Assembly: GCA_947458745.1 (NCBI GenBank)
Contig: CANGYQ010000002.1
Span: 1 to 64,000 of the forward strand
Reading direction: 5' to 3'
Length of the DNA: 64,000 bases
DNA from: Bryobacteraceae bacterium
Lineage (GTDB): Bacteria; Acidobacteriota; Terriglobia; Bryobacterales; Bryobacteraceae
Below the pieces are notes generated by a model. It was given only the letters and a program-made list of their open reading frames with translations, had not been told where the DNA came from and ran no database searches. Positions 16,890 to 25,329 of the stretch are shown here, in pieces. Positions within the stretch are counted from its first letter, which is position 1, and each line of letters opens with the position of its first letter. A program made the position numbers and the translations under genes.

Positions 16890-16916
16890 GGCGGGCGCTC
16901 GTGAGAGACGCCCGCC
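16890..16916. promoter_or_regulatory. Hairpin between VPEID substrate gene and exosortase gene
   Basis: GGCGGGCGCTC and GAG-A-CGCCCGCC pair across a four-base loop, with one bulged A. The hairpin sits in the 97 bases between the two genes, so it could reduce read-through from the substrate gene into the sortase gene or stabilise the short mRNA. There is no T-tract, so it is not a classic terminator. Confidence 0.45.
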
Positions 16917-16930
16917 ATTATCCGCGCCAA

Positions 16931-17089
16931 CTACTTCTTCCGCGAAGAGCGGAAAACCAACACCGCGCCAGAAACCAGCGCAATGGCATTGGTGGCCATA
17001 CCAGGATCGATTTCAGGAACCGGAGTTGATGCCATCACCATACCGCTGATCCCCAGGATCAACAGAGAAACACTGACAATTCTTAACAT
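16931..17089 (-). CDS. VPEID-CTERM sorting-signal peptide (52 residues)
   Basis: A tiny protein read directly from the minus strand. Residues 1-20 (MLRIVSVSLLILGISGMVMA) form a signal peptide. They are followed by STPVPEID at 21-28, a hydrophobic segment at about 33-46 (NAIALVSGAVLVF) and a basic tail RSSRKK. This is the complete tripartite C-terminal sorting signal, and almost nothing lies between the signal peptide and the VPEID motif. A Shine-Dalgarno-like AAGGTG precedes the ATG by seven bases and TATACT lies further upstream. It is the obvious substrate of the exosortase E/protease encoded next. The mature product would be only a few residues or a membrane peptide. Confidence 0.88.
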   Translation of the reverse strand: MLRIVSVSLLILGISGMVMASTPVPEIDPGMATNAIALVSGAVLVFRSSRKK

Positions 17090-17106
17090 TTGCTTTCACC
17101 TTTTGG

Positions 17107-17112
17107 AGTATA
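17107..17112 (-). promoter_or_regulatory. Probable -10 element of the VPEID-CTERM gene
   Basis: TATACT on the minus strand, 17 bases before the ATG. It leaves room for a leader of about ten bases with the AAGGTG ribosome-binding site. No clear -35 is seen. Confidence 0.45.
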
Positions 17113-17253
17113 TTCACCGTCAGCCTTCCTAACTGACCGGTGTACGCAGAGCATAGCATGTGGTTCATCGCCGTGGGCAATCCATCTGGGTGTGGATTAG
17201 TGCCAGTACCCTCGGTCTGCGGCCCATTCGAGTAGCGTGATCGTGGCTGCCAG

Positions 17254-17262
17254 TGATACGCT
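17254..17262 (+). promoter_or_regulatory. Extended -10 promoter element of the enolase-superfamily gene
   Basis: TGATACGCT, identical to the element at 11903. It is 27 bases before the ATG, giving a leader of about 21 bases that carries AAGGAG. Confidence 0.4.
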
Positions 17263-17289
17263 GTCCAGCGGAAACCGCAAGGAGACTGA

Positions 17290-18627
17290 ATGCATCGCCG
17301 TCAACTACTCAAGACCCTCGCTAGCGCAGCCGCTGCGCTCCCGCTTCCGCTGGCCGCCCAGACGGCCGCGCAGAAATCGCCCGGCTCCATCCGCATCACG
17401 GGTGTCGACGTTATCGTCACCAACCCCGGCGCGACGGCCATGAACAACTTCGTGCTCATCAAGATCTCCACCAACCAGCCGGGCCTGGTCGGGTGGGGAG
17501 ATGCTACCTGCACCGGTAGCGAATTGGGCGTCGCCAAGTTTATGGAGGAGCATCTGACACCCGGGTTGATCGGGCAGAACCCGATGCACAGCGAACGGCT
17601 GTGGCAGCGGCTGTTCTTCCTGCCATACTACCGCTCCGGCAGCGTGCAGATGTCGGCCATCTCCGGCGTCGACATGGCGCTGTGGGACATCAAGGGCAAA
17701 GTGGCCGGACTGCCCGTTTATGACCTGCTGGGCGGCAAAGTGCGCGAAGGAATGCTTACCTACACCAACGCCGGCGGGCGCGACTTTAAGCAGGTGGAAG
17801 ACAACGTCCGCAAGCTGATGGAGCGCGGCTACAAGGTGATCAAGGTGCAGGTAGCGCTGCCAGGCAACGATGGCGGCTATGCCGTACCCCAGACCGCCGC
17901 GCAAGCCGCCAAGACCAAGGACGCCTATGCGGCCGGGATGCCGCCCGATGAGGTGTGGGACCCGATGGCCTACACCCGCACCTTGCCCAAGCTGTTCGAC
18001 CACCTGCGCAAAACCGTGGGCGATGAGATCGAACTGCTGCATGACGTGCATGAGCGGATCACCCCGTCGCAAGCGCTGCAATTGGGTAAGGCGCTGGAGC
18101 CCTACCGCCTGTTCTACTTCGAAGATCCCTTGCGACCGGAGCACCTGGATACCTTCCGCCTGATGCGCCAGCAATGTTCAACGCCCATCGCCATGGGTGA
18201 GGTCTACACCGGCCAATGGGATGGCCTGTTCCTCATCACCGAGCACTTGATCGACTATGTCCGCCACGACCTGGCCCACTGCGGTGGCATCACCACCGGC
18301 AAAAAGATTGCCACCTTCTGCGAACCCTACGGCATTCTGACCGCCTGGCATGGGCCGGGCAACATTTCGCCGATCACACACATGGCGAACGCCGCAGTCA
18401 GCTTGTCGATCCCGAACTTCGGCATTCAGGAATTCGCCACCGGCTGGGGCGACCCCGTGCGCGAGGTCTTCAGCGATGTGCCGCAATACGCCAATGGACA
18501 AGTCACGGTGAACGACAAACCAGGCCTGGGCATCGACGTCAATGAGGCGGTGGCCCGCAAGTACCCCTACGTCCGCCGTTTGCGCCCCGCCATCCGGCGG
18601 CCCGACGGCACGCCCTGGGCCTATTGA
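17290..18627 (+). CDS. Exported enolase-superfamily enzyme, mannonate/gluconate dehydratase-like
   Basis: A 445-residue protein whose N-terminus (MHRRQLLKTLASAAAALPLP) is Tat-like, with AAQ as a likely cleavage site. The mandelate racemase/enolase fold is clear: VDMALWDIKGKVAGLPVYDL, and metal ligands in LLHDVHER (Asp), YFEDPL (Glu) and MGEVYT (Glu). A late AWHGPGNISP stretch is typical of the ManD subgroup, where the His is catalytic. It probably dehydrates a sugar acid. Export is unusual, because ManD enzymes are normally cytoplasmic. AAGGAGA precedes the ATG by five bases. Substrate is not determinable by eye; D-mannonate or D-gluconate is the best guess. Confidence 0.85.
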   Translation: MHRRQLLKTLASAAAALPLPLAAQTAAQKSPGSIRITGVDVIVTNPGATAMNNFVLIKISTNQPGLVGWGDATCTGSELGVAKFMEEHLTPGLIGQNPMHSERLWQRLFFLPYYRSGSVQMSAISGVDMALWDIKGKVAGLPVYDLLGGKVREGMLTYTNAGGRDFKQVEDNVRKLMERGYKVIKVQVALPGNDGGYAVPQTAAQAAKTKDAYAAGMPPDEVWDPMAYTRTLPKLFDHLRKTVGDEIELLHDVHERITPSQALQLGKALEPYRLFYFEDPLRPEHLDTFRLMRQQCSTPIAMGEVYTGQWDGLFLITEHLIDYVRHDLAHCGGITTGKKIATFCEPYGILTAWHGPGNISPITHMANAAVSLSIPNFGIQEFATGWGDPVREVFSDVPQYANGQVTVNDKPGLGIDVNEAVARKYPYVRRLRPAIRRPDGTPWAY

Positions 18628-18632
18628 ATGGG

Positions 18633-18638
18633 TAAGCT
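18633..18638 (+). promoter_or_regulatory. Probable -10 element of the GNAT gene (leaderless TTG start)
   Basis: TAAGCT, part of GGGTAAGCTA that recurs at 22802. It is followed by nine bases and then the TTG start codon. Confidence 0.35.
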
Positions 18639-18647
18639 AGCGTTAGT

Positions 18648-19406
18648 TTGTTCTTTGCCAACCACACTCTCGCCCGGCGCTTGGAAGCCGCAGAAACATT
18701 CACCTGCCGTTGCTGCGGCGGGCTAACCGAAAGCATGGACTACGCGGGCGGCGTCGCCATGTTTGCGGGCGTTGGCTCGCCCATCACGCACGCCATCGGC
18801 ACCGGGATGCATGGTGTCGTCAGTCCGGCCGAGATCGAGGCCATGGAGCAGTTCTACCTGTCTCGCGGGTGCCACGCGGAGATCGACCTGTGCCCGCTGG
18901 CGGATGAAGGTTATCTGCCGCAACTGAGCGAGCGCGGCTATCGCGTGGTGGAGTTGAACAACGTCCTGGCCCGGGTGATCTCCGGCGATCTGCCCCCCGC
19001 GGACCCGCGCGTGGTGCCGGGTGACGGGCCGACTTATTCGCGCGTGGTGGCGGAGGGCTTCTTCGGGCCAGGCGAACCGCCCCCAGAGATGCTGGCCATC
19101 GGCGCGGCGCTGTCCAGCGGCCCGTTGCAGCCCTATCTGGCCTTTGTCGACGGACGAGCCGTCGCGGGTGGGACACTCAACATCTGCGACAACACGGGCT
19201 TCTTCTTTGGCGACGCTACGGTCGGTGACGCGCGAGGATTGGGTCTCCAGCGGGCACTGGTGGAAACTCGCCTGACGGCGGCCGCCGCGGCGGGTTGCGA
19301 CCTAGCGTTCGCCGCCACGCTGCCCGGCAGCCAATCGCAAGGTAACTACGAGCGCTGCGGGTTCCGCGTGGTCTACACCAAACTAACCCTGCGTCGGGTC
19401 TTTTAA
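18648..19406 (+). CDS. GNAT family N-acetyltransferase
   Basis: A 252-residue protein. The C-terminal half shows the GNAT core: PYLAFVDGRAVAGGTLNI, the acetyl-CoA loop region GDARGLGLQRALVETRL (a variant of R/Q-x-x-G-x-G/A), and GNYERCGFRVVYTKLTL. The N-terminal half is less conserved and may be a degenerate second GNAT fold. Neither substrate nor pathway is evident. The TTG start is chosen because no other in-frame start is nearby and a -10-like hexamer is correctly placed for leaderless initiation. Its stop lies two bases from that of the convergent receptor gene. Confidence 0.75.
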   Translation: MFFANHTLARRLEAAETFTCRCCGGLTESMDYAGGVAMFAGVGSPITHAIGTGMHGVVSPAEIEAMEQFYLSRGCHAEIDLCPLADEGYLPQLSERGYRVVELNNVLARVISGDLPPADPRVVPGDGPTYSRVVAEGFFGPGEPPPEMLAIGAALSSGPLQPYLAFVDGRAVAGGTLNICDNTGFFFGDATVGDARGLGLQRALVETRLTAAAAAGCDLAFAATLPGSQSQGNYERCGFRVVYTKLTLRRVF

Positions 19407-19408
19407 AC

Positions 19409-22400
19409 TCAGAACCGCAACTTCATCGCCAGTTGCACCCTTCGTGGCTCGCGCGTCGACGTCACCTGACCGAAGTTGGTGGCGCCCAGCGACGTCGAGA
19501 CGCCCAGGAAGTTGGTGTGATTGAGGGTATTGAAGCTCTCCAGGCGGATCTGCACATCCTTGCCCCGCTCGCCCCACTTGATGTTCTTGAACATCGAGAG
19601 GTCATAGCGTGAGAAGCCTGGACCCACCACCGTGGCGGGCCCGGCGTTGCCCGGACGCACCTCGCCTTGCGGCACGGCGGCGAAGGCTTCCGTGTTGAAC
19701 CACTTCAGCAGTGTGTGGGGTGCTCCCGCGTTGGGGTCCGCAATGCGGTCCGGGCGGGGTGACGAAGCGCTGGTACCCAAAATTCCCAGGCCGCCCCAAT
19801 CCTGGCCCAGGCCGGAGGTGACGCGGAGCGGCGTGCCGGAATTGAAGGTGGCAATGCCGGACAGCTGCCAGCCACGCAAAGCCAGCGCAGTTGCGCCATG
19901 CGACTTGGTGGCGATCGGCACCTGATAAATGTAGCTGGCGGTGAGCATGTGCGGCCGGTCAAACAAAGCGCGGGCGCGCTCCGCGCTGCGATTGTAGGTG
20001 TTCTGCGGCGCATTCGACCGGTCACTGGTGGCATCCGTCATCACCTTGGACCACGTATAGCTGAGCCGTAGCGAGAAGCCGCCGGTGTAGTATTTCTGCG
20101 CACTTACTTGCAGCGAGTTGTAGTTGGAGTTGAACCAGTTCTGCACCGTGTTGATCGGCCCATAGCCCCGGTAAGGGCGGATGACGTTCAGCCGCGGCGT
20201 GGTCTGCGTGGTGAACGGTGTGTTGGCATCCGTGATGTCCGCAGCCACCGCGGCTCCGACGGGCACTTGGTTAATGTCCACCACGCCCAACAGATGAGTC
20301 GATTTGGAGCCGTAGTAGCCGACGCTGGCCACCAGGTTCTTCACCAACTGATGCTGGATATCGAAGCTCCACTGCTGGGTGTAGGGCAGTTGGTTGGGCG
20401 CAGGTGTTCCGCGTAGTGTCTTGGGTGCGGCGGAGATCACCTGCACTCCGGCGGCGGGGTTCTCCAGGCGCGTATTGGAGATGTTGATGCTGTTGACGTA
20501 GGGCGGGTTGTTGAAGATGTTCTGTTCGTAGATGCCCACCAGCGTCGAATCATACGAGATGCCATAGCCGGAACGAATGGCGGTGCGGCCTTTCTTGAAT
20601 GGGTCCCAGGCAAAGCCGATACGCGGCGCGAACTTGTGGTGGTCTTCATTGGAGATCTTCGACCCAAACGGTGAGTTGCGGTTGTTGATCACGATGCCGT
20701 TCAGTTCGTCGCCCGTGTTAGGCACGACATTGCCGGTGGTGGGGTTCACTTGCGGAGCCTTGGCTGGGTCCCAGCGTGATGGGTCGAAGTTGGTCAACAA
20801 ACCAGCGGCGTCATAGGGCAGATAGAAGTTGGAATAGCGCACGCCCAAGTTCAGCGTGAAGCTCGGCTTCACGCGCCAGTCGTCCTGAAAGTAGAGTTCC
20901 CACTGCCGTTGGCGCACGTCGGGGAACAGGTCAACGGAGGCCTGGGTGTAGGTACTGACATTGCCCAACAGGAAATTCGCCCAGGCCTGTTGCGCCAGCG
21001 GCGTGGCTGTCGTGGGGCGCGGTGTATTCGGGATGGAGAATGTACCGGCATTGTTGCCCGCAGCGTTCTCGTTCTTCTGGTAGAGGTTCACCGAGGCACC
21101 AAACTTCCAGACGCGTCGGCTCCACACCTTGGTCAGGTTGTCGAAGAAGTTGAAGTTGCGGTTGTAGTTCTCATACTGGCCAAAACCGGTGACGCTCGAA
21201 AAGCCTGCCACCGCGAGCGACGGGATGCGGTCGAGTGTCGAGGCAAACGGCAGCTTTACTTGAACGGCCGGCGAGTTTGCCGCAGCGATCAGGCCCACGG
21301 GCGTGCTGGTGATGGCACCGGATGAGTAGGCAAAGCCCGCCTCATTCAGCAGCGTGGGCCGCACAGTGGAGGTGCCGCGGAACATCCAGCCGCGTCCGGG
21401 TGAGTTGGTCCGCGTGGTGGAGACGCCGGGCAGGGCCGCGCCCGTGAACAGGCCGCCGGGTTCTTCCGTCGGAATGGAGTCGTTGATGAACCGGACCGAG
21501 ACCTGGTGGCTGGCGGTGAAGACGTGGTCGATCTTGATCAGCTCCTGCCGGGCGTTGTAGATCGATCGCTGCGGGGTGAACAGGTTGTAAGTGATGGGGT
21601 CACCCGCCGGAATCTTGGACCACACGCTTTGGAGATAGGCGCGCGCCACCGGGTTGATATTGGTGATCCGCGTGGCGGTCGCCTCACAGGTATTGCCCGT
21701 GAACTGCGTGCAGACCGGCGCGGTGAAGTTACCTTGCTTCATCTCCTCGGTGGGTACCAGCGCATTGAAGGTGGCGTAAGTGAGCACGCGGCGGAACTCG
21801 TGGGACCAGAAAAAGAAGGTCTTGTTCCGGTCGCTTTTCCGGGTACCCAGGAAAGGCACTGGTCCGCCAATGGTGTAGCCGAAGTTGTTGTAGCGCAGCG
21901 GGGGCCGGGCAATGCGGCGGGCGTTGTTGAAAAAGGTGTTGGCTGACAGTACATCGTTGCGGAAGAACTCATACGCGGAGCCATGAATCTTGGCCGTGCC
22001 CGACTTGGTGATGACGTTGATCATGCCCGCCGCACCGCGTCCAAACTCGGCCGAGTATTGCCCGCGCAGAGCCTTGAACTCAGCAATCGCGTCCACCGAA
22101 GGGTAGTTGAGCAGGGTCAAGTTGGAGCCGCGGTCGACGTTGTCGGCGCCATCCACCATGAAGTTATTGCCACTGGTACGGCCGCCATTCAGAGAGAACG
22201 GGATGGTGTTCGTGGAGCCCGTGGGATTAGTGGTGCCAATGTAGACCTCATCCGTCGGCGAGTTGTTGGTGACGCCGGGCATCAGCGAGATCAGCTGGAT
22301 GTAGTTGCGATTATTCAGCGCCAGTTCCGTCACCTCTACGCCGGAGATCAGGCCCGCCGAAGTAGCTGATTGCAGTTCCACGGTGGCGACGGATTCGGCC

Positions 22401-22741
22401 ACTACTTCCACAGTCGTGGCAGTGTCGCCCACTTCCAGCGAGAAGTTGGCAGTCAGCTTGTCCGAGGCATGAAGGTCAAACCCGCTGCGCAGTGCCGCCT
22501 TGAAGCCGGGTGCCTCCGCGCGGACGGAGTAGCGTCCGATGCTCAGAAGAGTGGCGGCGTAGTTGCCTTCAGCGTTGGTCTGGTAGGTGCGGTCGATCGC
22601 CCGGTCGATAGCGGATAGGGTGATCTTGGCATTGGCAACAGGCAGACCGGTTTTGTCGGAGACCGTACCCACGATGGAGCCGGTCACTTCCTGCGCCATC
22701 AACCACCCCGTCGCGCAGCAAGCCGCCAGCAGCAATCTCAT
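19409..22741 (-). CDS. TonB-dependent receptor-like outer membrane protein with carboxypeptidase-like N-domain (Oar type)
   Basis: A protein of 1110 residues. Residues 1-16 are a signal peptide (MRLLLAACCATGWLMA). Residues about 19-105 are a carboxypeptidase regulatory-like beta-sandwich (GSIVGTVSDKTGLPVANA). About 120-230 is a plug-like domain (VEVTELALNNRNYIQLI), and the rest is a beta-barrel with alternating aromatic strands and a C-terminal strand ending RRVQLAMKLRF. This architecture is very common in Acidobacteria and is linked to uptake of large substrates. The start is supported by TACGCT seven bases upstream of the ATG (leaderless). No susD-like partner is nearby, so the ligand is unknown. 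Confidence 0.9.
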   Translation of the reverse strand: MRLLLAACCATGWLMAQEVTGSIVGTVSDKTGLPVANAKITLSAIDRAIDRTYQTNAEGNYAATLLSIGRYSVRAEAPGFKAALRSGFDLHASDKLTANFSLEVGDTATTVEVVAESVATVELQSATSAGLISGVEVTELALNNRNYIQLISLMPGVTNNSPTDEVYIGTTNPTGSTNTIPFSLNGGRTSGNNFMVDGADNVDRGSNLTLLNYPSVDAIAEFKALRGQYSAEFGRGAAGMINVITKSGTAKIHGSAYEFFRNDVLSANTFFNNARRIARPPLRYNNFGYTIGGPVPFLGTRKSDRNKTFFFWSHEFRRVLTYATFNALVPTEEMKQGNFTAPVCTQFTGNTCEATATRITNINPVARAYLQSVWSKIPAGDPITYNLFTPQRSIYNARQELIKIDHVFTASHQVSVRFINDSIPTEEPGGLFTGAALPGVSTTRTNSPGRGWMFRGTSTVRPTLLNEAGFAYSSGAITSTPVGLIAAANSPAVQVKLPFASTLDRIPSLAVAGFSSVTGFGQYENYNRNFNFFDNLTKVWSRRVWKFGASVNLYQKNENAAGNNAGTFSIPNTPRPTTATPLAQQAWANFLLGNVSTYTQASVDLFPDVRQRQWELYFQDDWRVKPSFTLNLGVRYSNFYLPYDAAGLLTNFDPSRWDPAKAPQVNPTTGNVVPNTGDELNGIVINNRNSPFGSKISNEDHHKFAPRIGFAWDPFKKGRTAIRSGYGISYDSTLVGIYEQNIFNNPPYVNSINISNTRLENPAAGVQVISAAPKTLRGTPAPNQLPYTQQWSFDIQHQLVKNLVASVGYYGSKSTHLLGVVDINQVPVGAAVAADITDANTPFTTQTTPRLNVIRPYRGYGPINTVQNWFNSNYNSLQVSAQKYYTGGFSLRLSYTWSKVMTDATSDRSNAPQNTYNRSAERARALFDRPHMLTASYIYQVPIATKSHGATALALRGWQLSGIATFNSGTPLRVTSGLGQDWGGLGILGTSASSPRPDRIADPNAGAPHTLLKWFNTEAFAAVPQGEVRPGNAGPATVVGPGFSRYDLSMFKNIKWGERGKDVQIRLESFNTLNHTNFLGVSTSLGATNFGQVTSTREPRRVQLAMKLRF

Positions 22742-22748
22742 GGGTGTC

Positions 22749-22754
22749 AGCGTA
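22749..22754 (-). promoter_or_regulatory. Probable -10 element of the TonB-type receptor gene (leaderless)
   Basis: TACGCT on the minus strand ends seven bases before the ATG, with no Shine-Dalgarno between. Confidence 0.35.
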
Positions 22755-22804
22755 GCGTCTTGGGCCCGGCGTTTCAATAGTCCACTTGCCGAAAGGGGCG
22801 GGGG

Positions 22805-22960
22805 TAAGCTATCTTCGTCACTTGGCTACTACTGTCATCGCTTAGGCCGCTTGTCCCAGTCCGGTTCCGGTGCCCGGCCGACAAGCGCTTTCTCTCTTCG
22901 GCCCCTCGCGCCGGACGTGTCTGCATTCGCAGACTGGTCCAAAAAGAAAGCGAAAATCCC
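22805..22960 (+). promoter_or_regulatory. Structured leader upstream of rsgA
   Basis: TAAGCT at 22805-22810 is a plausible -10. The roughly 145 bases that follow hold two clear hairpins. CGCTTGTC (22848-22855) pairs with GACAAGCG (22880-22887) around a CCGG-rich interior. GTCTGC-ATTC-GCAGAC (22919-22934) is a perfect six-pair stem with a four-base loop. A purine-rich AAAAAGAAAGCG follows, then the TTG start of rsgA. I cannot match this to a known riboswitch; it may be an autoregulatory leader or a small RNA. Confidence 0.4.
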
Positions 22961-23905
22961 TTGAATTTCAGAATTACAGCGCACCATCGTGGTGTGTGGT
23001 TGGTGGGCGATCAGCCGGTGACCCTGGCTGGTAGCTTTGATGGTGTGCGCCCCTGCGTGGGCGATTGGGTGGAACTGCGGGAAACGCAGATTGTCGCGGT
23101 AGCGCCGCGGCGGACTCTGTTTGCCCGCAAGGCGGCCGGGTCCGGAGTGGAGGTGCAACCGATTGCCGCCAACGTTGACATCGCGTTTCTGGTGATGGCG
23201 ATGGATCATGACTTCAGCCTCCGGCGGCTGGAGCGGTATCTGGTGTTGACGCGGGAAAGCGGCGCGCGGCCCGTAGTTCTGCTGACCAAGGCCGACCTGG
23301 CGTCCGATGTCGCGGGCCGGGTAGCAGCGGCGCAAGCGGTGGTGGAGGGCCGCGATGTCCACCCGATTGCTGCTCCCAGCGGGCAAGGCATCGACAACGT
23401 GTGGCGCTATCTGACGCCGGGCGTCACCGCCGTGCTGTTAGGCTCCTCCGGCGCAGGCAAGTCGACGCTGACCAATGCCCTGTTGGGCGAGCAGCGGATG
23501 GCGACGCGGGAGGTCCGCCAAGCCGATTCCAAGGGCCGCCACACCACCACCCATCGCGAACTGGTGGAACTGCCCGGCGGCGCGTTCCTCATCGACACGC
23601 CCGGAATGCGGGAGCTCCAGCTGTGGGCCTCCGAGGAGAGCGTCACCGCCACCTTCGGCGATGTCGAGCATTGGGCGGCGCAGTGCCGGTTCTGTGATTG
23701 CTTACACTCCAACGAACCGGGCTGCGCGGTGCGTCAAGCCGTGGCCGACGGATTGCTTGATCCGGAGCGCCTGGGCAGTCTTCACAAGCTGCGCAAGGAG
23801 GCGGAGCATCTGGCGGTACAAACCGACATCCACCAGATGCTGGCCCGCAAGGCCAAGTGGAAGTCGATCCACAAGGCGATGCGGAACGTCGACAAACGGC
23901 GTTGA
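22961..23905 (+). CDS. rsgA: Ribosome small-subunit-dependent GTPase RsgA
   Basis: A 314-residue circularly permuted GTPase. An OB-fold covers about residues 1-65. The G motifs come in permuted order: TKAD (G4), GSSGAGKST (G1) and DTPGM (G3). The C-terminal zinc site reads CRFCDCLHSNEPGC with the spaced Cys and His ligands. RsgA tests late 30S subunit maturation and releases with GTP hydrolysis. The start is TTG; nothing better is in frame. It is preceded by a long structured leader, which is unusual for this gene and may control its level. Confidence 0.94.
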   Translation: MNFRITAHHRGVWLVGDQPVTLAGSFDGVRPCVGDWVELRETQIVAVAPRRTLFARKAAGSGVEVQPIAANVDIAFLVMAMDHDFSLRRLERYLVLTRESGARPVVLLTKADLASDVAGRVAAAQAVVEGRDVHPIAAPSGQGIDNVWRYLTPGVTAVLLGSSGAGKSTLTNALLGEQRMATREVRQADSKGRHTTTHRELVELPGGAFLIDTPGMRELQLWASEESVTATFGDVEHWAAQCRFCDCLHSNEPGCAVRQAVADGLLDPERLGSLHKLRKEAEHLAVQTDIHQMLARKAKWKSIHKAMRNVDKRR

Positions 23906-24006
23906 CGGCTTGGCCGGAGGGTCCGGGCAGTGCGATGGGGGCAATCTCTGGGGCGCGGGCACGCAGTGCGTTTGCCGGGCTGGCCTGCCCCGCCACGCCT
24001 AACTCG

Positions 24007-25287
24007 TCAATCGAAGAAGCCGCGATCTTCCGGCGATAGCCGCGCCTTGGCCGCGTTGACACGGAACGTTACGCCCAAGCCCGGGCTATCCCAAACATCG
24101 ATGAAGCCCTTCTTCACAATGGGGTTCGGGAGGCCGTCGACGATGTCGTACCACCAGTCTGGCTGGCCGTAGGGATACTCGAAGGCGACGTAGTTTTGGG
24201 GCAGCGTCGCGGCCACCTGAACGTGGGCGGCCAGGCCGATCAGTCCGTCGAAAATGCCGTGGGGCGCCATCAGGATGCCGTGCAGATCGGCGTACTCGGT
24301 GACCCACTTCATCTCGCCGATGCCGCCGATGTCTTCCGGATCCGGGCCCAGGACGTCGACGGCTTGCTTCTCGATCAGGTCCTTGAAGTTCTGCCGGTTG
24401 TAGATCTGCTCGCCGGTGTGGATGGGCACCGAGGTCTGCATCTTGAGGTCGCGGTAAAGGTCGGCGTTGGGGTAGGGCGAATAATCGCCGGTCAGCATAT
24501 CCTCCACCCAGGCCAAGTGCAGGGGCTCCACCGCCTTGCAGAAGTTGACGGCGTCTTTCATCATCCAGCCGGGCCCGGCATCAAGCGCGAGACCGACTTC
24601 GTCACCGAGTACTTTCTTCATCGCTTCGACGCTAGCAATGATTCGCTTCATGCCCTTCTCGGTGAGCATGCCTTTGTTGGCGTGTGGTGTGCCGCTGCGG
24701 GGCTCGTCGTACCACATGCCGGGCGCCGCGGTCATCTGCACGGCGTTGTGGAAAGCGACGGCCATCTTGATGAGGGTGAAGCCTTCGGGAGCCTCTTTCA
24801 TCTGCTGCACCACTTCGGCGTAGTGCTGCGGTTCCTGGCCCTTGAATTGCGGGCGGAAGCCGCCGTTGTAGACGCGAACACGGTCCCGCGTCTTGCCACC
24901 CATCAACTTATAGACGGGCACGCCCGCCACCTGCCCGGCGATATCCCAGAGGGCGATCTCAATGGCGCTGACCGCCGCGCCCCAGGGCTTGAAAGCACCA
25001 AGGCGCCGGATCTTCATCATGACGCGCTCGACGTCGGTGGGGTCTTCACCAAGGATCAGGTCCTTGTAGAAAAGCACCATGGGACGTAGGTAGACCTTGC
25101 GCGTTTCGGCCTGTCCGTAGCCGGAAATACCCTGGTCGGTGACGATGCGCACCACCGGGCTCTGGCCGATGATGGCGCAACGTACGTCAGTGATCTTGAT
25201 CTTGGGGCGGCCGGCGGGCCGTTGCTGCGCGGGTAGCGCCGCAGCGGATAGCGATCCGAGCAGGGCTCTTCTGGTTAGCTTATTCAT
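24007..25287 (-). CDS. Exported mandelate racemase/muconate lactonizing enzyme family protein
   Basis: A 426-residue enolase-superfamily protein with a Tat-like N-terminus (MNKLTRRALLGSLSAAALPA). Visible parts are the N-terminal capping domain, IEIALWDIAGQVAGVPVYKL, a barrel Lys region FTLIKMAV, and metal ligands in LALDAGPG (Asp), WVEDML (Glu) and HTGEQIYNR (Glu). The late region ILMAPHGIFDGL carries a His at the expected catalytic position. The substrate is probably a sugar acid. The leader of about 36 bases has GGAGAT near the ATG and TATACT at its start. This is the second exported member of the superfamily within 7 kb. Confidence 0.86.
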   Translation of the reverse strand: MNKLTRRALLGSLSAAALPAQQRPAGRPKIKITDVRCAIIGQSPVVRIVTDQGISGYGQAETRKVYLRPMVLFYKDLILGEDPTDVERVMMKIRRLGAFKPWGAAVSAIEIALWDIAGQVAGVPVYKLMGGKTRDRVRVYNGGFRPQFKGQEPQHYAEVVQQMKEAPEGFTLIKMAVAFHNAVQMTAAPGMWYDEPRSGTPHANKGMLTEKGMKRIIASVEAMKKVLGDEVGLALDAGPGWMMKDAVNFCKAVEPLHLAWVEDMLTGDYSPYPNADLYRDLKMQTSVPIHTGEQIYNRQNFKDLIEKQAVDVLGPDPEDIGGIGEMKWVTEYADLHGILMAPHGIFDGLIGLAAHVQVAATLPQNYVAFEYPYGQPDWWYDIVDGLPNPIVKKGFIDVWDSPGLGVTFRVNAAKARLSPEDRGFFD

Positions 25288-25323
25288 CCCGGGATCTCCG
25301 TCTTGGGTTTCACAGACCAGGTC

Positions 25324-25329
25324 AGTATA
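25324..25329 (-). promoter_or_regulatory. Probable -10 element of the second enolase-superfamily gene
   Basis: TATACT on the minus strand inside GTTATATACTGACC, 36 bases before the start codon. The same AT-rich patch could serve the plus strand toward the DUF5519 gene. Confidence 0.4.

Noticed and set aside
16519-17029. Plus-strand open frames between the exosortase and the enolase-superfamily gene
   Set aside because: They run antisense to the exosortase and VPEID-CTERM genes, both of which carry strong motifs on the minus strand.
22845-22935. tRNA-like or known riboswitch in the rsgA leader
   Set aside because: The stems do not form a cloverleaf, there is no T-loop GGTTCRA, and I could not match any riboswitch core.
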